Assembly (NCBI RefSeq): GCF_019972315.1
Contig: NZ_BLIZ01000001.1
Span: 1,914,513-1,978,512, forward strand
DNA length: 64,000 bases
Origin: Geobacter sp. AOG1
GTDB lineage: Bacteria > Desulfobacterota > Desulfuromonadia > Geobacterales > Geobacteraceae
Direction: 5' to 3'
The translations under genes and the position numbers were made by a program. Below the pieces are notes generated by a model, which saw nothing but the letters and a program-made list of their open reading frames with translations, was not told the DNA's origin and did not search any database. Positions 27,234-36,364 of the stretch are shown here, in pieces (position 1 is the stretch's first letter; every line of letters starts with the position of its first letter).

Positions 27234-27320
27234 TTAACAGGGATATTCAGGATATTCAGGATGAAATTCATTCAACTCGGGTTTGTTTGTTAATCCTGTT
27301 CATCCTGTATATCCCTGTAA
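27234..27320. repeat. Inverted CAGGAT-rich intergenic repeat
   Basis: The left arm (27234-27265) holds acagggatattcaggat and further tandem attcaggat units. The right arm (27290-27320) is its imperfect complement (ttcatcctgtatatccctgt). Sequences of this kind occur as short dispersed repeats in many bacterial genomes (recollection). It lies between the aminotransferase and ntrX-like genes and might end transcription or be a mobile remnant. Confidence 0.65.
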
Positions 27321-27380
27321 AAATAATGTTTTCGGGTTCGGGTTTTCTGTATTTTCCTATCCTTTTGTACAGATCGGACA

Positions 27381-28763
27381 ATGTTTATGGGCGCGACAAT
27401 ACTGGTGGTGGACGACGAGGAGAGCATCCGGACCTCCCTGGCGGGAATTCTGGAGGACGAGGGGTATGCAACCCAGTGCGCCGTGGACGGGGTTGAGGCG
27501 CTGGAACTGGCGAAGAAAGAACTGCCGGACCTGGTGCTGCTGGATATCTGGATGCCTCGACTGGACGGGATGGATACCCTGAAGAAGCTGAAGGAGCTCT
27601 ATCCCGACCTGGCCGTGGTGATGATGTCCGGCCACGGGACCATCGAGACGGCAGTCCGGTCGACCAAGATGGGGGCCTATGATTTCATTGAGAAGCCCCT
27701 CTCCTTGGAAAAGGTGATCGTAACGGTTGCCAACGTCCTGAGCATGCGGCGTCTGAGGGAAGAGAACGACTCCCTCCGCGGGCTGGTGCTGCAGGATCAC
27801 GAGATGGTCGGTACTTCGCCCCTTCTCAAGCAGTTGCGGGAAGAGATCGCGCTGGTTGCTCCTTCCAACGCGTCGGTCCTGATCACCGGAGAAAACGGGA
27901 CCGGCAAGGAACTGGTGGCGCGCGCCATCCACTACCACAGCCCGCGTCGGGACAACCCCTTCATGGAGATCAACTGTGCAGCAATTCCCGAGGAACTGAT
28001 CGAAAGCGAGCTGTTCGGCCACGAACGGGGCGCCTTTACCGGTGCTGTGGCCCAGAAGAAGGGGAAATTCGAATTGGCAGACGGTGGCACCATGTTCCTC
28101 GACGAGATTGGCGACATGTCCCTCAAGACCCAGGCGAAGGTGCTCCGTGTCCTTCAGGAGAGAAAGTTCGAGCGGGTAGGAGGGACCCGGACACTCGAAG
28201 TGGACGTGCGGATAGTGGCCGCCACTAACAAGGTGCTGGATGAGGAGATCCGTGCCGGCAATTTCCGCGAAGACCTCTTCTACCGGCTCAACGTGGTTTC
28301 TCTCAAGGTCCCTCCCCTGCGGGAGAGGAGCGCCGACATCCCAGCCCTTATCGCCCACTTCCTGCAGATGTTCAGCCGGCGGGAAGGGCGCCAGCAGAAA
28401 ATGATGGTACCCGAGGCGGTGGCGCACATGAAGCAGTACGATTGGCCGGGGAACGTGCGAGAGCTGAAGAATATCATCGAGCGGCTGGTGATCATGGCTG
28501 CGGGGCAGACGATCAGTGTTTCCCAGCTTCCCGACTATATCGCCGGTGGCGAGGAGGCGCGAGGACTTGGAGGGGGGAGACTCGACAGTGTTCTGGAACG
28601 GAATTCACTGCGGGAGGCGCGGGAAGAGTTCGAAAAAGAGTTCATTATCCAGAAGCTGGAAGAGCACGATTGGAATATCAGCAAGACCGCCGAATCGATC
28701 GAGCTGGAGCGGAGCAATCTGCACCGCAAGATCAAGAGTTACGGCATCGATCTGAAGAAGTGA
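27381..28763 (+). CDS. NtrX-like sigma-54-dependent response regulator, 460 aa
   Basis: Receiver domain with Asp55 ([17 protein letters not shown]) and the NtrX-typical stretch [20 protein letters not shown]. An AAA+ domain with Walker A GENGTGKE and the sigma-54-contact loop GAFTGA (residues about 215-220) follows, then a Fis-type helix-turn-helix ([26 protein letters not shown]). It therefore activates sigma-54 promoters. The best kinase candidate in the window is the NtrY-like protein at 2809-5040, although unlinked. No good ribosome site precedes either ATG (27381 or 27387), so the start is uncertain by two codons. Confidence 0.93.
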   Translation: MFMGATILVVDDEESIRTSLAGILEDEGYATQCAVDGVEALELAKKELPDLVLLDIWMPRLDGMDTLKKLKELYPDLAVVMMSGHGTIETAVRSTKMGAYDFIEKPLSLEKVIVTVANVLSMRRLREENDSLRGLVLQDHEMVGTSPLLKQLREEIALVAPSNASVLITGENGTGKELVARAIHYHSPRRDNPFMEINCAAIPEELIESELFGHERGAFTGAVAQKKGKFELADGGTMFLDEIGDMSLKTQAKVLRVLQERKFERVGGTRTLEVDVRIVAATNKVLDEEIRAGNFREDLFYRLNVVSLKVPPLRERSADIPALIAHFLQMFSRREGRQQKMMVPEAVAHMKQYDWPGNVRELKNIIERLVIMAAGQTISVSQLPDYIAGGEEARGLGGGRLDSVLERNSLREAREEFEKEFIIQKLEEHDWNISKTAESIELERSNLHRKIKSYGIDLKK

Positions 28764-28787
28764 ACATCACTACGTGGAGGTTTGCCG

Positions 28788-29330
28788 ATGACGCTGTTAG
28801 ACTCCATTCTCGACGCCAACAGAAAATTCATCCATCCCGGTGCCTTTCCCCCCTTGCCGAAGAACCCGAAAAAGCAGTTTGCCATTTTTACCTGCATGGA
28901 CACGCGGCTGGTTGATTTCCTCGAACCGGCCATGGGTATCCGCAGGGGTGACGCCAAGGTTATCAAGAATGCGGGGAATACTATCATCGATCCACTCGGC
29001 GGAGTGATCCGAAGCATGGTTGCGGCCATCTTCATGCTCGGGGTGGAAGAGATATTCGTCATCGGTCATCGGGATTGCGGTATGTCCAGCGTGGATGCGG
29101 ACCATCTGAAGCAGCGGATGATCGAGCGGGGGATCGACCCCCATACCATCGAGGGACTGGTGCCCGATCTCTCCCAATGGCTCGGTGCCTTCGCCTGCCC
29201 CGAGGAGAACGTGGAGCGGGTAGTGAAGATCATCCGCTTCAATCCTCTCATCCCCAAGGACGTGGCGGTGCATGGACTGATCTTCTGTCCCGATGACGGC
29301 CACCTGGATGTGGTGGACCGGGGATACTGA
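28788..29330 (+). CDS. Beta-class carbonic anhydrase, 180 aa
   Basis: The zinc and active-site residues of beta carbonic anhydrases are in place: Cys36, Asp38 and Arg40 in FTCMDTR, and His94 and Cys97 in IGHRDCGM. NAGNTI is the conserved loop. The length (180) is that of the short clade found in many Gram-positives and anaerobes. It interconverts CO2 and bicarbonate in the cytoplasm. ATG 28788 has ggagg at good spacing. It is 24 bp after the ntrX-like gene and overlaps fxsA by 1 bp. Confidence 0.94.
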   Translation: MTLLDSILDANRKFIHPGAFPPLPKNPKKQFAIFTCMDTRLVDFLEPAMGIRRGDAKVIKNAGNTIIDPLGGVIRSMVAAIFMLGVEEIFVIGHRDCGMSSVDADHLKQRMIERGIDPHTIEGLVPDLSQWLGAFACPEENVERVVKIIRFNPLIPKDVAVHGLIFCPDDGHLDVVDRGY

Positions 29331-29725
29331 TGATCACCCGGCTTTTTCTCCTCTTTGCGGTCATCCCCGTCATCGAGGTCTATCTGCTCATAAAAGTCGG
29401 TCGGGTCGTCGGCGCCCTCCCGACAGTTGCGCTGCTCCTCACCATAAGCATGGCCGGCGCCTGGCTGGTCCGGCACCAGGGGTTCCACATTCTTCGTCGT
29501 ATCCAGGATGAACTGGCCGTGGGGCGACTCCCCGCTGCCGATCTGGTGGATGGCGTCCTGGTTCTCGTCGGCGGCATCCTCCTTCTGGTCCCCGGCTTCT
29601 TCACCGACTTCATTGGCCTCTTCTTCCTTGTTCCCCCCACGCGTGCCGTTCTCAAGCGATTCCTCGGCCTCTGGCTCCAGGCCCGTCTCTCTCGCGGCAC
29701 GACCGTCGTCGTGCGACGCTTCTGA
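29330..29725 (+). CDS. fxsA: FxsA family membrane protein, 131 aa
   Basis: Begins LFLLFAVIPVIEVYLLIKVG, with a second helix TVALLLTISMAGAWLVRHQG and a third LVGGILLLVPGFFTDFIGLFFLVPPTR. These are the FxsA signatures, a family named for relief of phage F exclusion of T7 in E. coli. The general role is unknown. Its ATG overlaps the stop of the carbonic anhydrase gene. It converges with the DUF3187 gene, only 31 bp apart. Confidence 0.93.
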   Translation: MITRLFLLFAVIPVIEVYLLIKVGRVVGALPTVALLLTISMAGAWLVRHQGFHILRRIQDELAVGRLPAADLVDGVLVLVGGILLLVPGFFTDFIGLFFLVPPTRAVLKRFLGLWLQARLSRGTTVVVRRF

Positions 29726-29756
29726 ATCATCCTTTGGCGATTGTCTCCTGCGGACG

Positions 29757-30764
29757 TTAAAACCTTATACGCAAGGCAACATGAATTCCGAAATCGGGGG
29801 AGGTGGTGAGGGCCAGCAGATCCTCGGCGACGGCGATGTCCAGTTCCGTATCGGGGGTAAAGGCGACGGTCTGGCCGAACACCCACTGGAGAGATGCTAC
29901 GCTCAACTCCTTGATGCTGCTCCCCTTGTAGAAGGGGGTGTTACCGTAGAGTTGCATCTTCAGGGCGAGCCACTCCACCGGGGTCAGGCCGATGCCGAAA
30001 CAGCCGAATGCTGCAACGTCCCGCTGCATGTCGGTCAGCACGTCACCCTTACCGACGGTCATCCCCCCAACTGCTCCGTAGAGACCCCATCCTTCGTACT
30101 GGTCCAGTGCGCTGAGCCAGAGGGCGAAATCGGTGCCTCCGCTCCCCTGGAACTTCCCGCTGTTGCCGGTCGGGAGTTTGAGGCTGGCCCGCAGAGCCAC
30201 CGCCAGCGGTTCCGGACGGTCTTCCCGATAGAGCTGGACCCCTCCTGAAAGGCGAATATCTCCCACGCCGTCGTTGCCGTGACTGATGGAGAACCGTTCC
30301 GCACCGTTGCGGCTGTAGGTGAAAAGGAGCCGGTTTTTGGGCGCTTCGTCACGACCTGCCTGGGACATGTTGAAGACATGGTGCCACCACTGGATGGGGC
30401 TGTCGAATATGCCCCCGGTCTCAACGATGTAGGGGATATCGAGCCCCAGTTCGATGTTGTTCGTTACCCCGTAGCGGAAGGCGAGGGTGGTGCGGTAGGT
30501 CTCGCCGTCGAGGGTAATCGCTTCGGCTCCCTTGGTGTCGACGGCGAAATTGCTGGCAATGTCGAGTGAAAGGCGTGTGTCGAGCCGGCGGGCCGGTACG
30601 GTGGTCCCCGATTCGGGTGCCGGCAGCCCGTATATCTGCACCAATGGGCTCTGGTTGAAGGTCTGAAAAGGGGTTAGCTCCAGCGAAAAAGCAGGGTGGG
30701 GAATAGCCAGGGCACAGACGAGCAGCGCGAGGGACCAGAGGAAGTGATGCACACTGTTAATCAC
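29757..30764 (-). CDS. DUF3187 outer-membrane-like protein, 335 aa
   Basis: A signal peptide (SVHHFLWSLALLVCALAIPHPAFS) precedes a body with many amphipathic strands, repeated aromatic-polar patterns (LAFRYGVTNNIELGLDIPYI, ALRASLKLPTGNSG) and a C-terminal strand HVALRIRF ending in Phe. This is the pattern of an outer membrane beta-barrel, and the overall features fit DUF3187. GTG 30764 is preferred as start: ggagattcag stands before it, and it puts the signal peptide at the N-terminus. The longer 381-residue reading has a cytoplasm-like leader without a ribosome site. Function unknown. Confidence 0.82.
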   Translation of the reverse strand: MINSVHHFLWSLALLVCALAIPHPAFSLELTPFQTFNQSPLVQIYGLPAPESGTTVPARRLDTRLSLDIASNFAVDTKGAEAITLDGETYRTTLAFRYGVTNNIELGLDIPYIVETGGIFDSPIQWWHHVFNMSQAGRDEAPKNRLLFTYSRNGAERFSISHGNDGVGDIRLSGGVQLYREDRPEPLAVALRASLKLPTGNSGKFQGSGGTDFALWLSALDQYEGWGLYGAVGGMTVGKGDVLTDMQRDVAAFGCFGIGLTPVEWLALKMQLYGNTPFYKGSSIKELSVASLQWVFGQTVAFTPDTELDIAVAEDLLALTTSPDFGIHVALRIRF

Positions 30765-30955
30765 CTGAATCTCCTGGGATGGGGAATGGGCAGGGTGAAC
30801 GAGTGGTGCCGATACTGTTTTTGCCGATGAGGCAACCCGGCACCCCTGTCGACACGACAAGTCTAAAGGGTTTCCCAGCCAAGTCAATTCCGTCGGATGC
30901 ACAGGGGAAACGGCCTGTTATACTCACCCAATAAATCGACGTGTCAGGAGGTTAC

Positions 30956-31237
30956 ATGCACGTATTCTCCGCGCAGTTCCATCTCCATCTCCCCAGCAAT
31001 TCCCTCAAAGGGAAGCGGGGGATAGTCAAGAGCCTGCTGGCAAGGGCACGTAACCGTTTCAACGTTGCAGCCGCCGAGGTGGATATGCAGGATGTGCCGG
31101 GTTCGGCCATGCTCGGCTTCGCGACGGTCACGGAAAGCCGTGTTGCCGGCCGACGTATCCTGGAACAGTTGGAAGAATGGCTCGTTGAGGAACGGCCCGA
31201 CGTGGAACTCGTGGCCGTCGATATCGAGGAGTGCTGA
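30956..31237 (+). CDS. DUF503 family protein, 93 aa
   Basis: HVFSAQFHLHLPSNSLKGKRGIVKSLLARARNRFNVAAAEVD is the DUF503 signature (YlxP-like in Firmicutes, where the gene sits in the nusA-infB-rbfA operon). The fold is a small ferredoxin-like dimer. Function is unknown, probably linked to ribosome or RNA metabolism. The ATG at 30956 follows aggagg closely. The gene stands alone, divergent from DUF3187. Confidence 0.92.
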   Translation: MHVFSAQFHLHLPSNSLKGKRGIVKSLLARARNRFNVAAAEVDMQDVPGSAMLGFATVTESRVAGRRILEQLEEWLVEERPDVELVAVDIEEC

Positions 31238-31419
31238 GTTTGCAAATCCTCTGTCTATGGGGTTTTGTAGGGCTTTGGGGTGATTTGCAATTTCATCCGG
31301 CCATGGTAACGTTTCGTGTGGGCTGGAGTAGTTTCCTGTCGATGATCGCGGAAGGGGCACAATGCTGAACATGCCTGACGCTGTCGGCATGTGCCCAGAT
31401 CAAAAAGGAGGCAAGGACC

Positions 31420-31998
31420 ATGAGTTACACCGCAAAGGATTATGCGAAGCTTGTCGGAATGCCCGGTTTCAGCGAGACGCTGCTTAAAAACCATTTCACC
31501 CTCTACCAGGGGTATGTGACCAATACCAATAAGGTGCTAGATACCCTTGACCAGTTGCTGAAGGAGGGGAAAACCGCCACTCCCGAGTTTGCCGAGCTGA
31601 AACGCCGGCTGGGGTGGGAGTTCAACGGAATGCGGCTCCACGAGTACTATTTCGAGAACCTGGGGGGAACGGCTCCCCTCGACACGAACGGCACGCTGGC
31701 CAAGAAGCTGGCCGATAGCTTCGGCAGCGTTGACCTCTGGGAGAAGGATTTCAAGGGGACCGGTGCCATGCGCGGCATCGGCTGGGCGGTCCTGTACCAG
31801 GACCCGGCCAACGGCCGGCTCATCAATTTCTGGATCAACGAGCACGACGTCGGCCATCCGGCCGGTGGTACGCCGATCCTTATCATGGACGTGTTCGAAC
31901 ATGCCTTCATGCTCGATTACGGCCTGAAGCGGGTCGATTACATCGAGGCGTTCTTCAGGAACATCGATTGGCAAGCTGCGGAAGCCCGGCTGAAATAG
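31420..31998 (+). CDS. sodB: Fe/Mn superoxide dismutase, 192 aa
   Basis: The metal ligands are visible at His25 (KNHFTLYQGY), His74 (RLHEYYFENLGG), Asp157 and His161 (MDVFEHAFMLDY). The protein is cytoplasmic, without signal peptide. The choice between Fe and Mn cannot be made from these motifs alone. Fe is likelier in this group. A aaaggaggcaaggacc site precedes the start. It lies 21 bp before the PfpI-like gene, suggesting a stress-response unit with it and the cupredoxin. Confidence 0.95.
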   Translation: MSYTAKDYAKLVGMPGFSETLLKNHFTLYQGYVTNTNKVLDTLDQLLKEGKTATPEFAELKRRLGWEFNGMRLHEYYFENLGGTAPLDTNGTLAKKLADSFGSVDLWEKDFKGTGAMRGIGWAVLYQDPANGRLINFWINEHDVGHPAGGTPILIMDVFEHAFMLDYGLKRVDYIEAFFRNIDWQAAEARLK

Positions 31999-32019
31999 GA
32001 GGACGTGCGGAGGTAAGGA

Positions 32020-32523
32020 ATGAAAGCCCTGATCATCAGTGCAGACAACTTTGAAGATTCGGAACTGCTGGCCCCTTATTACCGGCTGCTGGAAGCTGGA
32101 ATAGCGGTGGATATTGCTGCACCGGCGAAGGGGGAGATCACCGGCAAACATGGATATGCGGTGACAGTGACCAAGGCCCTGTCGGAAGTTGATCCGGCTG
32201 TTTACGATCTGCTCGTCCTCCCCGGCGGCAAGGCGCCCGCCGTCGTCCGCCGCGAAGAGAAGGCTCTGGAGGTGGTGCGGCATTTCTTTGCCGCGAACAA
32301 GCCGGTGGCCGCCATCTGCCACGGTCCCCAGACGTTGGTTAGTGCCGGCCTGCTCGGCGGGCGGCGTGCAACGTGCTATAAAACCGTTGCTGATGAACTG
32401 CGGGCTGCCGGTGCTCTTTACGAGGACAGGGAGGTGGTGGTGGACGGCAACCTGGTGACCTCCCGCGAACCGGCCGACCTGCCGGCATTCCAGCGGGAGA
32501 TGATGAAGCTGCTCGAATCGTAA
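32020..32523 (+). CDS. DJ-1/PfpI family protein, 167 aa
   Basis: The family nucleophile elbow AAICHGPQTLVSAG gives Cys100-His101, with the acidic partner in DNFEDSELLAPYYRLLEAG (Glu12 region). VLPGGKAP and the C-terminal VTSREPADLPAFQREMMKLL also match PfpI/YhbO proteins, linked to protein or nucleotide deglycation and stress resistance. It is co-directional with sodB and the cupredoxin gene. Confidence 0.93.
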   Translation: MKALIISADNFEDSELLAPYYRLLEAGIAVDIAAPAKGEITGKHGYAVTVTKALSEVDPAVYDLLVLPGGKAPAVVRREEKALEVVRHFFAANKPVAAICHGPQTLVSAGLLGGRRATCYKTVADELRAAGALYEDREVVVDGNLVTSREPADLPAFQREMMKLLES

Positions 32524-32559
32524 GGTTGCCGCGGCCAACAGGACAGGGAGGTGTGTCAC

Positions 32560-32982
32560 ATGAAACAATTGGTGATGATACTGGTTGCGGGGGTGCTATT
32601 GTACGGGTATTCTCCTGTCGTCGCCGAGGAAAAGCCTCAGCAGGAGAAGGTGTTCCGGGCGACGGTCGGCCAGGACGGCATACAGCATGTGGATATCGTC
32701 GGTGGGGGCTATTTCTTCAGGCCAAATCACATTATCGTCAGGGTGAATGTGCCGGTGGAACTCAGGGTCAAGAAGGAAGCGACCTACGTTCCCCACGATA
32801 TCACCATGAAGGCTCCGGAAGCGGGGATCGATTTCAACGTGTCACTGGGCGAGGAGCCGAAAGTGGTCAAATTCACGCCGACCAGGACCGGTACCTACCC
32901 GTTTTACTGCGCCAAGAAGCTCCTCTTCTTCGAAAGCCACCGGGAGAAGGGGATGGAGGGGGTGCTCGACGTGGTCGAGTAG
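32560..32982 (+). CDS. Exported cupredoxin-like protein, 140 aa
   Basis: A signal peptide (residues about 1-22) precedes a cupredoxin fold with probable copper ligands His79 (YVPHDI), Cys117 (YPFYCAKKLLFF), His127 (ESHREK) and Met132 (GMEG). The spacing Cys-x9-His-x4-Met is longer than in plastocyanin, as in a family of stand-alone proteins related to cytochrome oxidase subunit II. It is periplasmic and could carry electrons or handle copper. The start follows ggaggtgtgtcac. An intrinsic terminator follows 50 bp after the stop. Confidence 0.88.
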   Translation: MKQLVMILVAGVLLYGYSPVVAEEKPQQEKVFRATVGQDGIQHVDIVGGGYFFRPNHIIVRVNVPVELRVKKEATYVPHDITMKAPEAGIDFNVSLGEEPKVVKFTPTRTGTYPFYCAKKLLFFESHREKGMEGVLDVVE

Positions 32983-33030
32983 GATGGTGCCGGCGGTTAT
33001 CACATTCTGTCGCTTCATCGGGCGTTGAAG

Positions 33031-33059
33031 GGCGCGGCATCCCGGCCGCGCCTTTTTTT
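33031..33059 (+). terminator. Intrinsic terminator after cupredoxin gene
   Basis: Stem ggcgcggc/gccgcgcc (33031-33038 with 33045-33052), 6-nt loop, seven T. It closes the sod-pfpI-cupredoxin unit. Confidence 0.93.
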
Positions 33060-33241
33060 GTTGCCGGTTCGCCCCCGACTTCTTTGTCATCATCTGCCGG
33101 AACGGCCCCATCCCCTTCTCTCCGGTCTTCATTTCGGCACTGTACATGACCGGAAATAGGTGCTATTTTTAGCTGCCGGAAGGTGAAGAGCGGGTCGTGC
33201 CGTGCGCGAAACCCGTATGACAGCCAGGAGTCGCCGCCACT

Positions 33242-34456
33242 ATGGCCAATGAAGACCTGACGAAGCTGAAGATTGAAAAGAAAGCCATGCAGCGGTCCCC
33301 TCGTGCGTACAAGAGGCCCTTGTTCTGGATAGCGCTTGTCGTTCTCCTCGTTGTGGCAGTCGTTTTGCTGCGGGGGGGATTGGGGCCGCGGGTGGAAATA
33401 GAGACGACCACGGTGTCGCAGATTTACCCATCCCAGGGGTTCACCCTGCTCAACGCCAGCGGGTACGTGGTTGCCCAGCGCAAGGCGGCCGTGGCTTCGA
33501 AGGCAACCGGGCGGCTGGAGTGGCTTGGTGTCGAAGAGGGAAGCCGGGTCAGGGCTGGCGAGGTTCTGGCCCGTCTGGAGAATCACGATGTTGCTGCGGC
33601 CCGCGAACAGGCCTCTGCCAACCTGGTGACGGCAAAGGCCGGTCTGGAACAGGCTAGGGCCGAACTGGACGATGCCACTCTTGCCTTTAACCGACTGAAG
33701 GATCTTCTCGCTGGGGGGATCGTGGCGAAGGCCGACTTCGATGCGGCCGAGGCACGCTACCGGCGGGCCGTGGCCGGGGTTGCCGGAGCCCGGTCAGCCA
33801 TACGGTCGGCGGAGGCGGCACTCAAAGGGGCTGAGGTGGCAGTTGAATACACGCTCATCCGGGCACCTTTCGATGCCGTAGTGCTGACCAAGGATGCAGA
33901 TGTGGGGGATATCGTTACCCCCCTCGGTGCCGCGGCCAATGCCAAGGCGGCAGTGGTGACCATCGCCGACATGAAGTCCCTCCAGGTCGAGGCAGACGTG
34001 TCAGAATCCAACCTGGGGAAGGTGAAGGAGGGACAACCGTGCGAGATTCAGCTGGACGCCCTGCCGGACGTCCGGTTTCGCGGGGTGCTCCACACGGTTG
34101 TGCCGACGGCGGATCGGAGCAAGGCAACGGTCATGGTCAAGGTGCGCTTCCTCAACCCCGATCGCCGCATCCTGCCGGAGATGAGCGCCAAGGTGGCGTT
34201 TCTGGAACGGCCGGTCTCCGATACCGAACAACGGCCGAAGACGTCGGTGAGTCAGGCGGCGGTCCGGAGCCGGGACGGAAAGCAGGTGGTTTACCTGGTG
34301 AAGGGTGATCGGGTAGTGGAGAAGGTGGTGACTCTCGGCGAGCGGATCGGGGACCAGATCGAGGTCCTGAGCGGCATCCGGGCCGGCGACAAGCTGGCCC
34401 TGAAGCCGCTGGAAAAGCTGAAGGACGGGGCAAAAATCAAGACAGCGGAGAAATGA
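33242..34456 (+). CDS. Periplasmic adaptor (HlyD/MacA-like) of an ABC exporter, 404 aa
   Basis: A single N-terminal membrane helix (about residues 22-41) anchors the protein. The membrane-fusion order follows: a lipoyl half (GYVVAQRKAAVASKATGRLEWLGVEEGSRVRAGEVLARL), a helical hairpin (about 115-190), the second lipoyl half (VEYTLIRAPFDAVV), a beta-barrel and the membrane-proximal domain. Unlike classical MacA it uses a noncleaved anchor. With the next three genes it forms a tripartite-type exporter. No outer membrane factor (TolC) is in the cluster. Confidence 0.93.
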   Translation: MANEDLTKLKIEKKAMQRSPRAYKRPLFWIALVVLLVVAVVLLRGGLGPRVEIETTTVSQIYPSQGFTLLNASGYVVAQRKAAVASKATGRLEWLGVEEGSRVRAGEVLARLENHDVAAAREQASANLVTAKAGLEQARAELDDATLAFNRLKDLLAGGIVAKADFDAAEARYRRAVAGVAGARSAIRSAEAALKGAEVAVEYTLIRAPFDAVVLTKDADVGDIVTPLGAAANAKAAVVTIADMKSLQVEADVSESNLGKVKEGQPCEIQLDALPDVRFRGVLHTVVPTADRSKATVMVKVRFLNPDRRILPEMSAKVAFLERPVSDTEQRPKTSVSQAAVRSRDGKQVVYLVKGDRVVEKVVTLGERIGDQIEVLSGIRAGDKLALKPLEKLKDGAKIKTAEK

Positions 34457-34460
34457 CATC

Positions 34461-35189
34461 GTGGGCATGGGCAACGGCAATCCCCCCATTGTTGAAATTG
34501 TGAATCTCTCCAAGTCCTACCGGCGGGGGAGCCAGACCATCCCGGTGCTGGAGGATATCACCTTCGACATCGCCGACGGGGAATTTCTCGCCCTCATGGG
34601 GCCGTCCGGGTCGGGAAAGAGCACGCTCCTGAACCTCATCGCCGGCATCGACAAGGCGGATGAGGGAACAATACGGGTGGGGGGGGTCGATATAACATCC
34701 CTGTCCGATAAGGAACTTGCCGCGTGGCGCGCCGCCAATGTGGGGTTCATCTTCCAGTTCTACAACCTGATGCCGGTACTGACAGCGTTCGAAAATGTGG
34801 AACTGCCGCTTCTCCTGACCGGCCTCTCCCGCAGCGAGCGTCGCGAGCACGTGGCGTTGGCGCTGCAGGTGGTGGGGCTGTCTGACCGGGTGGATCATTA
34901 TCCGGCCCAACTGTCGGGAGGACAGCAGCAGCGGGTGGCCATCGCCCGGGCGGTGGTGAGCGATCCTGCTATCCTGGTGGCGGACGAACCGACCGGTGAC
35001 CTGGATCGGGTTTCGGCCGGGGAGATTCTGCAGCTCATGGACCGGCTGGTGCGCGAGTTCGGCAAGACCATCATCATGGTGACCCACGACCCGCGTGCTG
35101 CGGAGAAGGCCCGCATCATCCGGCACCTGGAGAAGGGGATACTCACCGATATTGACGGGCAACCTGCTTCACCGGTTGCCGGTTCCTGA
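34461..35189 (+). CDS. ABC transporter ATP-binding protein, MacB/LolD type, 242 aa
   Basis: Walker A GPSGSGKST, Q-loop FIFQFYNLMPVLTAFENVELPL, signature LSGGQQQRVAIARA, Walker B ILVADEPTGDLD and switch VTHDPRA. The Q-loop wording and the length place it in the MacB/LolD/FtsE group that powers mechanotransmission rather than direct passage. The start is GTG 34461 or ATG 34467. The gap to the adaptor stop is 4 bp, so it is the same operon. Confidence 0.95.
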   Translation: MGMGNGNPPIVEIVNLSKSYRRGSQTIPVLEDITFDIADGEFLALMGPSGSGKSTLLNLIAGIDKADEGTIRVGGVDITSLSDKELAAWRAANVGFIFQFYNLMPVLTAFENVELPLLLTGLSRSERREHVALALQVVGLSDRVDHYPAQLSGGQQQRVAIARAVVSDPAILVADEPTGDLDRVSAGEILQLMDRLVREFGKTIIMVTHDPRAAEKARIIRHLEKGILTDIDGQPASPVAGS

Positions 35190-35206
35190 CCCCCGGCACC
35201 GGCACG

Positions 35207-36364
35207 ATGTTCTTCCTTAAACTCATCATCCGCAATGCCTTTCGTCACAAGCTCCGGTCGACTCTCACCGTCGTCGGCATTGCCATCGCCATTATCGCCT
35301 TCGGCCTCCTGAGCACGCTCGTCGGTCTCTGGTACCATGGGGTGGAGGCTTCTTCCGCATCACGGCTTGTTACCAGAAATGCCATTTCCCTCGTTTTTCC
35401 CCTTCCCCTCTCTTACAAGGACCGCATACGTCAGGTTCCGGGCGTGAAAACCGTCTCGTACGGCAACTGGTTCGGCGGCATCTATATCGACGAAAAGCAT
35501 TTTTTTGCCAACGAAGCGATGGAGCCGAAGAGTTTCCTGGAGCTCTATCCCGAATTCATCCTCACGCCGGAGCAGCGGGAAGCCTTTATCCGCGACCGGA
35601 AAGGGTGCATCGTCGGCAAGAGGCTCGCGGACACCTATGGCTGGAAGATTGGCGATCTTATCACCTTGCGGGGAACCATTTTCCCCGGCCAGTGGGAGTT
35701 CGTCCTGCGCGGGATCTACCGGGGAGCGGAGAAAGGGACAGAGGAACGTGCCCTCTTTTTCCACTGGGATTACCTGAACGAGACCCTGAAAAAGACCGCG
35801 CCGCGCAGGGCCGACCAGGTTGGTTTCTATATGATTGACGTGGAACGGCCGGAACTGGCTGCCGAGGTTTCGCAGGCAGTGGACGCCATCTTCAAAAATT
35901 CGTTGGCCGAGACGCTCACGGAAACGGAAAAAGCCTTTCAACTCGGCTTCGTTGCCATGACCGAGGCGATCCTGGTAGCCATCCAGATCGTTTCCTACGT
36001 GGTGATCGTCATCATCATGGTCGTGGCAGCCAATACCATGGCCATGACCGCCCGGGAGCGGATCGCCGAGTATGCGACCATGAAGACCCTCGGGTTTGGT
36101 GGATGGCATATCGCCGGCATCGTCTTCGGCGAATCCCTCGTTATTGCCCTTTCCGGAGGACTCCTCGGCGTGGCCCTGACCTTTCCGGCGGCGCAATGGA
36201 TACAGGTCGAACTGGCCCAGTTCTTCCCGGCCTTTACCATTGCGCCCCATACCATTGCCCTTGATCTTCTGGCCGCCCTGGTCGTCGGGGTGGCGGCAGG
36301 GATATTCCCCACCTGGCGGGGAGCGACCATCGGCATCGCCGAGGGGCTGAGGAGGATCGGCTAA
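35207..36364 (+). CDS. ABC transporter permease (FtsX/MacB type) 1, 385 aa
   Basis: Four helices in the MacB layout: one near the N-terminus (KLRSTLTVVGIAIAIIAFGLLSTLV), a periplasmic domain of about 200 residues, then three C-terminal helices with the conserved tail FxGxxxAxxPAxRAxxxxxxEgLR seen here as VGVAAGIFPTWRGATIGIAEGLRRIG. Its stop overlaps the start of the second permease by 1 bp. Confidence 0.93.
   Translation: MFFLKLIIRNAFRHKLRSTLTVVGIAIAIIAFGLLSTLVGLWYHGVEASSASRLVTRNAISLVFPLPLSYKDRIRQVPGVKTVSYGNWFGGIYIDEKHFFANEAMEPKSFLELYPEFILTPEQREAFIRDRKGCIVGKRLADTYGWKIGDLITLRGTIFPGQWEFVLRGIYRGAEKGTEERALFFHWDYLNETLKKTAPRRADQVGFYMIDVERPELAAEVSQAVDAIFKNSLAETLTETEKAFQLGFVAMTEAILVAIQIVSYVVIVIIMVVAANTMAMTARERIAEYATMKTLGFGGWHIAGIVFGESLVIALSGGLLGVALTFPAAQWIQVELAQFFPAFTIAPHTIALDLLAALVVGVAAGIFPTWRGATIGIAEGLRRIG

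Noticed and set aside
31346-31370. Possible sigma-54 promoter before sodB (ggggcacaatgctgaacatgc)
   Set aside because: The GG and GC elements are not at the required 10-bp spacing.
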